Below, piece by piece: positions 1 to 7,787 of a stretch of 12,389 nucleotides of DNA. Numbering within the stretch: position 1 is the stretch's first letter; each line of letters begins with the position of its first letter. The position numbers and the translations under genes were made by a program. Where the stretch lies: NCBI GenBank assembly GCA_964012875.1, contig CAXGUU010000065.1, forward strand, positions 1-12,389, given 5' to 3'. A model generated the notes under the pieces. It was not told the origin of the DNA and did no database searches. It was given only the letters and a program-made list of their open reading frames with translations. The DNA comes from CAXGUU01 sp964012875. Lineage in GTDB: Bacteria; Pseudomonadota; Gammaproteobacteria; Ga0077536.

Positions 1-772
1 CGTGCTGTTGTTGCCGCTGCACGATCCCGTGAGGGTCGCCGAAGACGCAGCCACCCTGGACGTCATCTCCGGGGGGCGCCTGCAACTCGGTATCGGAGTT
101 GGCTATAAGGTCGAAGAACTGAAGGCCTGGGGCGTCGACCCCAAGTCACGCGGCAAACGTATGGATGAAGGTATTGAGATCATTCAACGCTTGTTTGCCG
201 GCGAGCGTTTCAGCTTCAACGGCGAATATCACAACTACGAAGATATTCAGCTCCGTCCCTTGCCGGTACAGAAAAATCCCAAGTTGTGGATTGCCGGGTT
301 CAGCAACGTCGCAGTGCGCCGGGCAGCGCGGGTAGGCGCCGGCTACATCGCGATTGGGCCGGTAGGGCCATTTACCCAGATTTATCGCGAGACCTATGAG
401 AAGGCGGGACATGACCCGGCCGGTGCTCAGGTCGCTGCAGGGTATGCCTGGTTGCACGTCTCGAAAGATCCAGAAAAACGCTGGGCAGAAGCCGTGGAAC
501 ATCTGGCCTACCAGCAGAACGAATACGGCAAATGGTTCAAGGCGGCGGGCATGGATTTCATCAAGCCGGTTGACGCGACCAAGGAGTCAATCGAACAGAA
601 CGAATGCTACATCGTGAGCCCGGAACAAGCGGTCGAGATGATTAAAGGCTATGTTGAGGCGACCGGCTGCGAACGCTTCTATACCTGGGCGGTGCCACCG
701 GGTCTGCATCCGAGTTGGTCGGACGAACATATCGAATTGATGGCGAAGGAAGTCATGCCGGCTTTCAGATAA
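1..772 (+). CDS. LLM-class flavin/F420-dependent oxidoreductase, N-terminus missing (partial)
   Basis: A luciferase-like TIM-barrel oxidoreductase that would use FMNH2 or F420 to oxidise or reduce a small organic substrate in the cytoplasm. The reading frame is open from base 2. The first visible residues (LLLPLHDPVRVAEDAATLD) match an internal strand of the family, so roughly 70-80 residues lie upstream of the window and the GTG at base 2 is not the start. Family marks seen: the segment TLDVISGGRLQLGIGVGY (visible residues about 18-35), the LWIAGFSN strand in the middle, and a C-terminal helix ending EVMPAFR before TAA. It is the first of three tandem LLM genes, with 71 bases and a strong hairpin before the next. 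Subfamily, cofactor and substrate cannot be decided. Confidence 0.9.
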   Translation, partial: VLLLPLHDPVRVAEDAATLDVISGGRLQLGIGVGYKVEELKAWGVDPKSRGKRMDEGIEIIQRLFAGERFSFNGEYHNYEDIQLRPLPVQKNPKLWIAGFSNVAVRRAARVGAGYIAIGPVGPFTQIYRETYEKAGHDPAGAQVAAGYAWLHVSKDPEKRWAEAVEHLAYQQNEYGKWFKAAGMDFIKPVDATKESIEQNECYIVSPEQAVEMIKGYVEATGCERFYTWAVPPGLHPSWSDEHIELMAKEVMPAFR

Positions 773-780
773 GTACCGAA

Positions 781-814
781 CAGGGAGGACTCGCATAAGA
801 ATGCGGGTCACCTG
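781..814 (+). other. Intergenic stem-loop between LLM genes 1 and 2
   Basis: Bases 788-796 pair with 801-809 (nine pairs including one G-T wobble) around a four-base loop AAGA. After a small internal loop (GAG against A), bases 781-784 (CAGG) pair with 811-814 (CCTG). No T-run follows, so it is not a standard intrinsic terminator for the + strand. It lies between the stop at 772 and the start at 844, 30 bases upstream of the ATG. It could stabilise the upstream mRNA, be a processing site, or modulate the second gene. Confidence 0.4.
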
Positions 815-843
815 AGAAAACCAGAACAACTCGGAGTAAGTAC

Positions 844-1737
844 ATGAAGGGGCCCGTGAGCCTGTTGCAGTGGACCGAAGGTACCACCGGTAAAGATCTG
901 GTCGCCCACACCCGGAAACTGGAGCAGTTGAAGTATCACGAATTGTGGTTGCCTGAATTGTTTGGGCGTGATCCCTGTTCCACAGCGGGTTATTTGCTCG
1001 CGAGTACGAGTTCGATCAATGTCTCCAGTGGGATTGCGAATATTTACGTCCGCGATGCAGATCTGGCGGCGCAATCCGCCAATGGCCTGGCCGAAATGTC
1101 TGACGGCCGATTTCGACTCGGATTGGGTGTCTCTCATCCGGTTTTGATCGAGCCGCGGGGGCATGGATGGATGCCTCCAGTAAAAAAAATGCGGCGTTTC
1201 ATCGAACGGCTGAAAGAGGCGCCGATCGAAAGTCCACGGGCTGCCAAGGCTGCACCCGTCATCGTCGCGGGACACGGCAAAGGCCTCATGCGCGTTGCCG
1301 GCGAAATGGCGGATGGTTCATTTTTGTTCCTCCAACCCATTGAAGCCGTCGCTGCTGCCCGCAAAATACTCGGGCCAAACAAGGAAATTCATGTTGCCGT
1401 TCGCTGCGTGCTTGATGGCAATGCGGAAACGGCCCGCAATCTGGCCCGACGCGCATGTGCTGGCTACATTGGTTTGCCGGCCTATCAAAGCCGCTGGCTG
1501 GAGTGCGGATTCGTGGAAGAAGACTGGGCGGATGGTGGCAGCGATCGGCTGATTGATGCAGTATGCGCCTGGGGCGACGCGGACACCTTGGTCAAAAAAC
1601 TGAATGCCTTCTTTGATGCCGGCGCAACCCATGTCGTTCTCTATCCGGCAAACCCGGATGAAGATTACCGCCCCGACTACCTTGTGTCGAAAAAATGGAA
1701 CTGGCCCTTGCTCGAAGCGATCGGGCCGGGTGGATAA
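844..1737 (+). CDS. LLM-class oxidoreductase, resembling the TIGR03620/MSMEG_4141 type
   Basis: A 297-residue luciferase-like TIM-barrel oxidoreductase. The ATG at 844 follows a good Shine-Dalgarno (CGGAG, about eight bases upstream), which supports this start. The core segment LAEMSDGRFRLGLGVSHP lies at about residues 82-99. The N-terminus reads straight into the first barrel helix (KLEQLKYHELWLPE, 24-37). The central insertion is short, so the protein is a little shorter than many LLM enzymes (about 300-350). This compact layout resembles the TIGR03620 group, whose actinobacterial members are predicted to use F420; that assignment is from memory. It is clearly divergent from its two neighbours, so the three genes are not a recent duplication. 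Substrate is unknown. Confidence 0.88.
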   Translation: MKGPVSLLQWTEGTTGKDLVAHTRKLEQLKYHELWLPELFGRDPCSTAGYLLASTSSINVSSGIANIYVRDADLAAQSANGLAEMSDGRFRLGLGVSHPVLIEPRGHGWMPPVKKMRRFIERLKEAPIESPRAAKAAPVIVAGHGKGLMRVAGEMADGSFLFLQPIEAVAAARKILGPNKEIHVAVRCVLDGNAETARNLARRACAGYIGLPAYQSRWLECGFVEEDWADGGSDRLIDAVCAWGDADTLVKKLNAFFDAGATHVVLYPANPDEDYRPDYLVSKKWNWPLLEAIGPGG

Positions 1738-1763
1738 GAGGGTGATGGAACAGCTGCCTGAGG

Positions 1764-1781
1764 CCAGGTTCGCGAACCTGG
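1764..1781 (+). promoter_or_regulatory. Perfect 18-bp palindrome upstream of LLM gene 3
   Basis: CCAGGTTCGCGAACCTGG is its own reverse complement over all 18 bases. It sits 27 bases after the stop of the second LLM gene and 63 bases before the preferred start of the third. As DNA it looks like a dimeric-repressor operator; as RNA it would form a seven-pair stem with a CGCG loop. No T-run follows, which argues against a terminator. I cannot assign a regulator. Confidence 0.4.
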
Positions 1782-1844
1782 GAAGTAGTGCGATGGCGCA
1801 CCGTGTCGGGCAGCCTTAATGATGCCAATAGGACATTGGAACCT

Positions 1845-2771
1845 ATGCTGAAAATTCGTCTTGGTTTTGGGCTGGTCAATTATCCCTTTGAAGACGGCAA
1901 AGGTTTTTTTCGTTGGGTCGAACGCCTGGAGGCGGCCGGAGTCGATTCAGTGTGGCAGTCAGATCGCCTCATTTCGACCGACAGCTATCTCGAATCGTTG
2001 AGCGCGCTTGCTTCGCTAGCCGGTTGTACAGAGCGCATCAAGTTCGGCATGAATGCGATTGTTGCGCCGCTACGCGATCCTCTTGTCCTGGCCAAACAGT
2101 GCGCGACCATCGATTTTTTGAGCGGCGGACGTTTGCTGCCGATGTTCGGGGTCGGTTACCCCAAAGCCGCGGAGTGGGGCGCGACTGGCAGAAGCTCTGA
2201 CCATCGGGGTTCCAAGGCTAACGAAATGTTTGAACTGATGAATCGGCTCTGGAGCGAAGAGTCGGTCACCTTTGAGGGTAAATTTTACCAGTATGAGAAT
2301 GCCACGATCGCACCGCGGCCAATACAGCAACCGTTACCGCTGTGGATAGGTGGTTCCAGTAAAGCGGCCATCAAACGGACGGCAAGACTTGGTTCGGGAT
2401 GGATTGGCGGTATCGCGAGCCCGGCAGAGGTAGATACCGCCATCAAAGGTATCAAGGCAGAAGCACAGGCCTACGGGCGCACGATCGATGACGATCACTA
2501 CGGTGCATCACTTGCTTTTCGCATCGGTACGCCAGACGACCCGGAGGTCCTGAATTCGCCATTCGTGCAGCGCACCGGCATCGGCGAGAAGATGGATTTG
2601 AACCCACTTTTTGCCATCGGCACCACCGACGATGTCATCACGCGCCTGCGTGAATACATCGACGTCCAGGCATCCAAATTTGTGTTGTTTCCAATCGCTT
2701 CAGGTGAGCGCGACATGATGGCGCAAACCGAAGCGATCGTTAACGAGGTGCTGCCGGCGATCCAGAACTAA
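1845..2771 (+). CDS. LLM-class flavin/F420-dependent oxidoreductase
   Basis: A 308-residue luciferase-like TIM-barrel oxidoreductase. I choose the ATG at 1845 rather than the in-frame ATG at 1788. The protein from 1845 begins MLKIRLGFGLVNYP, the normal first beta-strand of the family, while the 19 residues before it resemble nothing and run through the spacer next to a palindrome. The start has only a weak Shine-Dalgarno (TTGGA). Marks seen: ATIDFLSGGRLLPMFGVGY (about 87-105), the LWIGGSS strand (166-172) and a C-terminal EVLPAIQN helix. It shares its general layout with the first LLM gene (LWIxGxS strand, C-terminal helix) but is only distantly similar in sequence. It is the last gene of the + strand block. 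Cofactor and substrate are not determinable. Confidence 0.9.
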   Translation: MLKIRLGFGLVNYPFEDGKGFFRWVERLEAAGVDSVWQSDRLISTDSYLESLSALASLAGCTERIKFGMNAIVAPLRDPLVLAKQCATIDFLSGGRLLPMFGVGYPKAAEWGATGRSSDHRGSKANEMFELMNRLWSEESVTFEGKFYQYENATIAPRPIQQPLPLWIGGSSKAAIKRTARLGSGWIGGIASPAEVDTAIKGIKAEAQAYGRTIDDDHYGASLAFRIGTPDDPEVLNSPFVQRTGIGEKMDLNPLFAIGTTDDVITRLREYIDVQASKFVLFPIASGERDMMAQTEAIVNEVLPAIQN

Positions 2772-2786
2772 CGCTACGGCCCATCG

Positions 2787-2813
2787 GGCATGCGAAGGAT
2801 TTAAGCGCATGCC
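2787..2813 (+). terminator. Stem-loop between convergent genes, possible bidirectional terminator
   Basis: GGCATGCG at 2787-2794 pairs perfectly with CGCATGCC at 2806-2813 around an 11-base loop. It begins 15 bases after the stop of the last LLM gene and lies before the stop of the convergent RRM gene (2880). There is no T-run on either side, so intrinsic termination would be weak. Position, rather than sequence, is the main argument. A smaller stem (CTGCG/CGCAG, 2840-2852) follows in the same gap. Confidence 0.4.
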
Positions 2814-2879
2814 TCCAGCGCAAGCGAGGCCGGCAACGACTGCGCGTCGCAGCTGGCAGGGCGACAGTACCCGATCAGA

Positions 2880-3143
2880 CTAGTCGCGGCGAGGGCGGTC
2901 GTTACGCGGACGGGCTTGATTGACCCTCGCGGTTCGACCTTGCAGCATAGCGCCGTTCAATTCGCCGATCGCTGCTTCCCCCTCATTCTGATTTGGCATT
3001 TCAACGAAGCCGAACCCTTTTGAACGACCGGTTTCTCGGTCGGTAATGATTTTCACATTCCCGACTTCGCCGTGCTGTTCAAACGTCTCCCGCAGCTCTT
3101 CAATCGTCATGTCGTATGACAGATTTCCCACGTATATATCCAT
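2880..3143 (-). CDS. Small RRM-domain RNA-binding protein
   Basis: An 87-residue single RNA-recognition-motif protein that binds single-stranded RNA in the cytoplasm, of the type widespread in cyanobacteria and proteobacteria and often linked to cold or growth-phase responses. RNP2 is IYVGNL (residues 3-8) and RNP1 is KGFGFVEM (42-49), both intact with their aromatic residues. The last dozen residues are a short basic tail rich in Arg, Asn and Pro, not the long glycine-rich tail of the cyanobacterial Rbp proteins. The start ATG at 3143 is preceded by GTGAGG about ten bases upstream, and the stop is TAG. It faces the LLM genes tail to tail and has no obvious functional link to the catabolic genes. 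Confidence 0.96.
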   Translation of the reverse strand: MDIYVGNLSYDMTIEELRETFEQHGEVGNVKIITDRETGRSKGFGFVEMPNQNEGEAAIGELNGAMLQGRTARVNQARPRNDRPRRD

Positions 3144-3637
3144 GCGTTATTGCCTCACGCACACCACCGTCAAAAATGGCCTTGTAGATCGCGTCCCGAT
3201 GGTGGCAGAAGCGCGAAAAGGCACGTTGTGTTGGCAGCTATCATCTTGCGCCATCGGCACAAAAGCAGGAATTCTGTTGCGCCTTTCAAGTCCGCCGGGT
3301 GCGGGGAGTGGCGAGTACGTCCGCAGCGGCTCCCACAGACTTCCCAAAAAGTCGGATAGGCGTATAGGCGTAGTGTGAAAATACACGCGGTTGAATCGGG
3401 ACGCTGTCGGCAGGTAGGGAAAAGTTGCTCGGGTCCAGGCGCACCACGTTGCGCTTGCCTTGGGCAATTCGCAAATGTGAAATTGCGACCGAGATAATTC
3501 CTGGGGACGTCCTCTTCATCGAAAAATGCGTCGCGTGCAGCCCCATCATAGTCCTTCGTACGGGTGTCGGCAACGTTTGCAAGCACGTCACGAACGCGTG
3601 CCGGCGGATGTGCGGAACAGGCTCATCGAGCTAATCG
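3144..3637. other. Intergenic region of about 490 bases without a convincing gene
   Basis: Several overlapping frames are open on both strands, the longest being 138 codons on the minus strand (3170-3586), but none has a recognisable domain or a good Shine-Dalgarno, and hydrophilic and low-sense stretches alternate between frames. An exact 8-base tandem duplication (ATAGGCGT twice, 3356-3371) lies inside. The region should contain the promoter of the RRM gene near its left end and the end of the minus-strand catabolic transcript at its right end. I could not pick a clear promoter. A decayed gene is possible. Confidence 0.6.
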
Positions 3638-4615
3638 TTAACGATCAATAACCAATTTGCCGTACACCTCGCGACTCTCGACGATGCGCATACCTTCATG
3701 GACTTCCGAAAATGGCAATTGCTTGTAGACGACAGGGTTAATTGCAGAGGACTTGAGTAGTTTGTAAAGGTGTTCCTGTGCCGCGGCGACGCGGGCCGGT
3801 TCACGCGTAAGGTATTGCCCCCATGCGAGTCCGACCACCGACATGTTTTTGAGCAGCATACGGTTGCACTCAATCGTCGGAATTCGTCCACTCGCGAAGC
3901 CAATGATCAGTATGCGGCCTTCCCAGGCGATGCAACGTTTGATCTGATCGAAGGTATCGCCCCCAACCGGGTCGTAAATGACATCGGCGCCACGGCCATC
4001 AGTCAGTTCTTTTACGCCCTCGACAATGTCTTCGTTGCGGTAATCAATGACACTGTCGGCACCCTGGGCGAGGCAGACGTCGCGCTTCTCCTTTGAACCT
4101 GCAGCCGCGATGACATTCGCGCCTAACAGTTTGCCCAGTTGAATGGCCGCGGTACCGACACCACCGGCACCACCGAGTACAAGCAGGGTCTCGCCGGCCT
4201 CGAGCTTTGCGCGATGAATCAGTGCAAAATAGGAAGTGCCGTAGGTCACGCTCAATGCCGCCGCTGTCGTGTCATCCACATGGTCCGGCACGACCCAGGC
4301 GACGTTATCATCGACGATGAACTTATCAGCCAGCGTGCCGCCACCGTGACGGAACGCCACGACCCGCTGCACAACCTTGAAACGGCTGCCGGGACCCACG
4401 GACTCGACCACCCCCACACCCTCGATACCAGAGACTGCTGGAAGCGGTGCGCGCACCTGGTAGAGACCCTGGCAAATCAGGAGATCAGGAAAATTCAGCG
4501 ACACCGCACTTGTGCGCACCACGGCCTGGCCGTCGTCCGCGACCGGATCGTCGCGCTCGCGCCACTGCAATACTTCGGTGTAGGGGCCGTAGTTTTCAAA
4601 TTGCCAAGCATGCAT
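3638..4615 (-). CDS. Zinc-free MDR family, NADPH:quinone oxidoreductase-like
   Basis: A 325-residue medium-chain dehydrogenase/reductase, the usual length for the quinone-oxidoreductase group, which uses NADPH to reduce quinones, enones or enoyl thioesters. The N-terminal GroES-like domain (1 to about 120) has the NFPDLLICQGLYQ segment (41-53) typical of this group and lacks the zinc-binding cysteines of alcohol dehydrogenases. The Rossmann fold carries the nucleotide motif GGAGGVG (148-154), followed by GTAAIQLGK. The ATG at 4615 has a modest GGGGT Shine-Dalgarno. It lies 65 bases downstream of the FAH-family gene on the same strand, so it is probably the last gene of the operon. In this setting it may reduce an enone or enoyl intermediate. 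The substrate is inferred, not shown. Confidence 0.93.
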   Translation of the reverse strand: MHAWQFENYGPYTEVLQWRERDDPVADDGQAVVRTSAVSLNFPDLLICQGLYQVRAPLPAVSGIEGVGVVESVGPGSRFKVVQRVVAFRHGGGTLADKFIVDDNVAWVVPDHVDDTTAAALSVTYGTSYFALIHRAKLEAGETLLVLGGAGGVGTAAIQLGKLLGANVIAAAGSKEKRDVCLAQGADSVIDYRNEDIVEGVKELTDGRGADVIYDPVGGDTFDQIKRCIAWEGRILIIGFASGRIPTIECNRMLLKNMSVVGLAWGQYLTREPARVAAAQEHLYKLLKSSAINPVVYKQLPFSEVHEGMRIVESREVYGKLVIDR

Positions 4616-4680
4616 GGAATTACCCCGCGAGTCGGTTCAGGCGGACAGTCGGGTGACGGGCGCAGTCAAGCGCCGGCGAG

Positions 4681-5541
4681 TCAAATCAGCGTGGTCGATT
4701 CGGGTTCGTCAATAACCGAGTTTTCGATATGGCCCAGGCCTTCGATTTCGACTTTGACGACGTCGCCGACGTTCAGGTATTTGTGGGGTTTGAAACCGAT
4801 ACCCACGCCGCTTGGCGTCCCGGTCAAAATGACGTCTCCGGGCTCCAGCGTAAACGCGGCTGTCAGCGTCGCGATCTGATCGTAGCAGTCGAATACGAGG
4901 TGTTTGGTGCTGGAGTCCTGTCGCAGCTCTTCGTTGACCCAGGTTTTGAGCGCGAGGTCGTGGGGGTCATTGATTTCATCGCTTGTGACCAGGTACGGGC
5001 CAAAGGGGCTGTGCGTGTCAAAAGATTTTCCGAGCGTGAAAGTCTGCGCCTTCATTTGCCAGTCTCGCACGCTGACGTCGTTGCAGACGCAGAACCCGGC
5101 AATCACTTCATGCGCTCGCTCGCGGGGTACATGACGACAACGACGACCGATAATGAAACCCATTTCGCCTTCGTAGTCGAGCTTCTCAGATACCCGTGGC
5201 ATGTGGATGTCGCCATACGGACCGTTTACTGCAGTGGCCTGCTTGTTAAAGAACATCGGGAACTCCGGTGTTGCCAGACCGGTTTCTTCAATGTGATCCT
5301 TGTAGTTGAGTCCGATGGCGAGAATCTTCGAGGGATCGGGAATCGGTGCAACGAGTTCCACATCCGAAAGCGCGAGTTTGGGACCGGTTGCCGACGCTGC
5401 TTGGGCCAGGCCATTAGTCCCCAGGCTCAATAGTGTGCGCATCGAAACTGCGATGCCCGCATCGGTCAGGTCGATGATGTCGCTGCCTTCAACGCGGCCG
5501 AAACGTGCCTGATTATTGCTCGAAAAGCTTGCGAGTTTCAC
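4681..5541 (-). CDS. Fumarylacetoacetate hydrolase (FAH) family enzyme
   Basis: A 286-residue FAH-superfamily enzyme. Members cleave C-C bonds in beta-diketo or acylpyruvate acids, or decarboxylate or isomerise 2-oxo acids, using Mg or Mn. Seen here: a small N-terminal domain (1 to about 70), then NYKDHIEETG with the His83/Glu86 pair, the metal ligands Glu124 and Glu126 (LDYEGEMGF) and Asp155 (CNDVSVRDWQ), Lys172 in GKSFDT, and TGTPSGVG at 240-247. All key residues are present. The start is GTG (5541-5539), preceded by GAGGA six bases upstream. That ribosome site begins only four bases after the stop of the carboxylase beta gene, so the two are almost certainly co-transcribed and perhaps translationally coupled. 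It may cleave the carboxylated product. Acylpyruvase, oxaloacetate-decarboxylase or isomerase activity is equally possible. Confidence 0.95.
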   Translation of the reverse strand: MKLASFSSNNQARFGRVEGSDIIDLTDAGIAVSMRTLLSLGTNGLAQAASATGPKLALSDVELVAPIPDPSKILAIGLNYKDHIEETGLATPEFPMFFNKQATAVNGPYGDIHMPRVSEKLDYEGEMGFIIGRRCRHVPRERAHEVIAGFCVCNDVSVRDWQMKAQTFTLGKSFDTHSPFGPYLVTSDEINDPHDLALKTWVNEELRQDSSTKHLVFDCYDQIATLTAAFTLEPGDVILTGTPSGVGIGFKPHKYLNVGDVVKVEIEGLGHIENSVIDEPESTTLI

Positions 5542-5556
5542 GGGGTGTCCTCGAAT

Positions 5557-7725
5557 TTAGCGGTAGTGAAGAATCTTGAATGCATCGATCATCATCTCGC
5601 GCTCCGGCGGTATCACCACCGTTGTCATCGGGTCGCGGATAATCGACGGCCCTTTGATGATGTTGCCCGGCAGCAGTTCGGCCATTTCCCAGACCTTGAA
5701 TACAACCCAGCGATCTTTATGAAAGACATCGCGTTCGCCAACGTAAGCGGCTTCATCGGGTTCTTCACCGGCGAGCGGGTGACTGTGTAATTGTGGTTGG
5801 GGTTTGGGTGCGATGGCTTCGACACTGACTTCGGTCAGTGAATAGCCGGCGCCGCTGAATTTGGCGCCTTCCGGATACACCTTCGCATACATGTCTTCGA
5901 AAGCCTGAACCATGTTGTGGATGTCGTCGGGGCCGACCATATTTCCATTTTGCAGAGCTGTGTTAAAGCTCTCGATCTGACCGATGTAGCGGGCTGATAC
6001 GCTGTAGCGGAATTCAATCTTTTCGGCGTCAACGCCTTCAGCGGCCATTTCGGTCCGCGCTTCCGCTTCCAGCTCGCGCCAGGTTCTGTCGATTTCAGCT
6101 GCCGTCGTCGACATGTCCGCATCGGTGGCGTCGGCAGCGATAGAAACTCGCAGGCCGCGGTCGTACCGATGCATGTATTCAGCACACGCGGCGCCGAAGG
6201 CGGAGAATCCGGCTGCCCACGGTAACGTAATGACATCCTGAAACTCGATACCTTCAGCGAATCCGTACATGTGCACCGGCCCGGCCCCACCGTAGTACAG
6301 CATCGTGAAATCGTGCGTGTCGTAGCCTTTCGCGGCGACCATCGTGCGCAGTAAATCGTTCATTTCGGCGTTGATAATGTCGAGCACGCCGGCACCGGCC
6401 TTGTAGACATCCAGCCCGAGCGGGTCGGCCACTGATTCTTTGAGTGCTTTCAGTGCTGCGTCCCGATTAAGTCTGACCTGCCCCCCGAGGAAATAATCGG
6501 GATCAACGTAACCGAGCGCCACGTTGATATCAGTTACGGTCAGGCGGTCGTACTTGTAGCAGATTCCAACGCCCGCACCGGCCGATTCTGGCCCCACATG
6601 AAGGCGTTTGTACTCGTCGACGGAAACGACCGAGCCCGCGCCGCTGCCGACCGAGTCCAGTTCGACCATCGGCAATGCTAGGCGGTGACCGGCGATGTCC
6701 GCGCTGCGAGCGATGCCGAGGCGACCATCGACCAGCAGCCCGACATCAAAACTGGTGCCGCCCATATCGGCCGTTACGATGTTTTCGATGCCCAATTGAT
6801 TGGCGACAAACTGGGCACCAATCAATCCGCCGATTGGGCCTGAAATCATCGTTTCGTACAGTCGCGGATATTCCATGTTTACCGCGCCGCCGTACGAGAG
6901 CAGGGTCAGCAGGCGGCCGTCGAAACCGAGGCCATGCGCCTGCTTTTCAACATCCAGCAGGGCTTCGCGCACCTGCTCCGCAGCGAAACACTGAAACAGC
7001 AGACTTTTCAATCGGCTGTTTTCCTTGGCCACCGGCGCGACATCGGCCGAGCATACAACCGGAACATCGGTGCCGCGTTCAGCGATAACCGCCTCAGCAA
7101 TGGCCTTAGCCTGATGCTCGTGCCGGGGATCAACGAAGGAATACAAAAACAGGATGCCGATCACTTCGCAGCCCCGGTCGAGCAGGGTGTTGGTGCCTTC
7201 TCTGACCTGTCGTTCATTGACCGGAATGAGACTGTGGCCGGCAGGCAGGTGAATATTGCCCTGGTAACACCCGCCACCCATGCGTTCGCTGACGCTGACG
7301 ACATCTTTCGGATGAACCAGCGGCCGGGTATGTTTGTGAAGTTGCTGATGTAGCGCTTCGGACTGGCTCTGACCGAGGTAGGTGAGACCGCCCTCCATGA
7401 CGGTGATGTCATCGAAGCCGCGCGTAACAATCAGCCCGACCTTGCGCCCGTCACCCGTCAGCACAGTATTCAGCATACCGGTACCGCAATAGATGTCCGC
7501 CGCGCAGCGCGCATGGACCTGCTCGGAATCAAGACCTATCGATTGCGCAGCGTCCGCCACGGCCTCGCTGTAGCTTTTTGCCTGATCTTCCTTGCGGCTA
7601 ATCGACTTGCCGACCGTAAAGGTACCATCGGGTTTGACCAGGATGGCGTCGGTCATTGTGCCGCCGGCGTCTAGCGCCAGGATCAGGTCGCGGTCGCTGC
7701 CCGCGGCCGATGCGGTTGCGCTCAT
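5557..7725 (-). CDS. Acetone-carboxylase-type beta subunit (HyuA/hydantoinase A family)
   Basis: A 722-residue HyuA-family subunit, close to the length of acetone carboxylase beta (about 717). In that enzyme it uses ATP to phosphorylate the ketone enolate and bicarbonate. Seen: the phosphate-1 motif DAGGTMTD (19-26) in the N-terminal hydantoinase-A domain, SGPIGG (295-300), the second phosphate loop DMGGTSFD (320-327), SVGSGAGSV (358-366), GYVDPDYFLGG (405-415) and YYGGAGPVH (477-485), with a C-terminal domain from about 500. All ATP-binding motifs look intact. The ATG at 7725 follows GGGAGT six bases upstream. It lies 86 bases after the gamma gene and 15 before the FAH-family gene. The HyuA family also includes 5-oxoprolinase and N-methylhydantoinase; the adjacent gamma subunit makes the carboxylase reading much more likely. 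The ketone substrate is unknown. Confidence 0.93.
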   Translation of the reverse strand: MSATASAAGSDRDLILALDAGGTMTDAILVKPDGTFTVGKSISRKEDQAKSYSEAVADAAQSIGLDSEQVHARCAADIYCGTGMLNTVLTGDGRKVGLIVTRGFDDITVMEGGLTYLGQSQSEALHQQLHKHTRPLVHPKDVVSVSERMGGGCYQGNIHLPAGHSLIPVNERQVREGTNTLLDRGCEVIGILFLYSFVDPRHEHQAKAIAEAVIAERGTDVPVVCSADVAPVAKENSRLKSLLFQCFAAEQVREALLDVEKQAHGLGFDGRLLTLLSYGGAVNMEYPRLYETMISGPIGGLIGAQFVANQLGIENIVTADMGGTSFDVGLLVDGRLGIARSADIAGHRLALPMVELDSVGSGAGSVVSVDEYKRLHVGPESAGAGVGICYKYDRLTVTDINVALGYVDPDYFLGGQVRLNRDAALKALKESVADPLGLDVYKAGAGVLDIINAEMNDLLRTMVAAKGYDTHDFTMLYYGGAGPVHMYGFAEGIEFQDVITLPWAAGFSAFGAACAEYMHRYDRGLRVSIAADATDADMSTTAAEIDRTWRELEAEARTEMAAEGVDAEKIEFRYSVSARYIGQIESFNTALQNGNMVGPDDIHNMVQAFEDMYAKVYPEGAKFSGAGYSLTEVSVEAIAPKPQPQLHSHPLAGEEPDEAAYVGERDVFHKDRWVVFKVWEMAELLPGNIIKGPSIIRDPMTTVVIPPEREMMIDAFKILHYR

Positions 7726-7787
7726 GAATTACTCCCTAGGAAATCAGATCACCGGCGCGAATGTGCCGGGCAGAGACTATGGTTGGT

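Noticed and set aside
1788..1844. 19-codon N-terminal extension of the third LLM gene
   Set aside because: The family's first beta-strand begins at the ATG at 1845. The added residues are not LLM-like and lie in the spacer just after the palindrome.
2840..2852. Small CTGCG/CGCAG hairpin near the RRM stop
   Set aside because: Only five pairs with a three-base loop and no T-run; not distinguishable from chance in GC-rich DNA.
3170..3586. 138-codon minus-strand open frame upstream of the RRM gene
   Set aside because: No recognisable domain, no good ribosome site, and an unusual Cys/Pro/Arg-rich composition. Kept only as part of a possible decayed region.
3634..3645. 12-bp palindrome ATCGTTAACGAT at the end of the MDR gene
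   Set aside because: Short and overlapping the stop codon region; such a palindrome is easily explained by chance and lacks a terminator T-run.
4729..5433. 234-codon + strand open frame opposite the FAH-family gene
   Set aside because: It is antisense to a gene whose metal ligands and active-site motifs are all intact; its own translation shows no domain.
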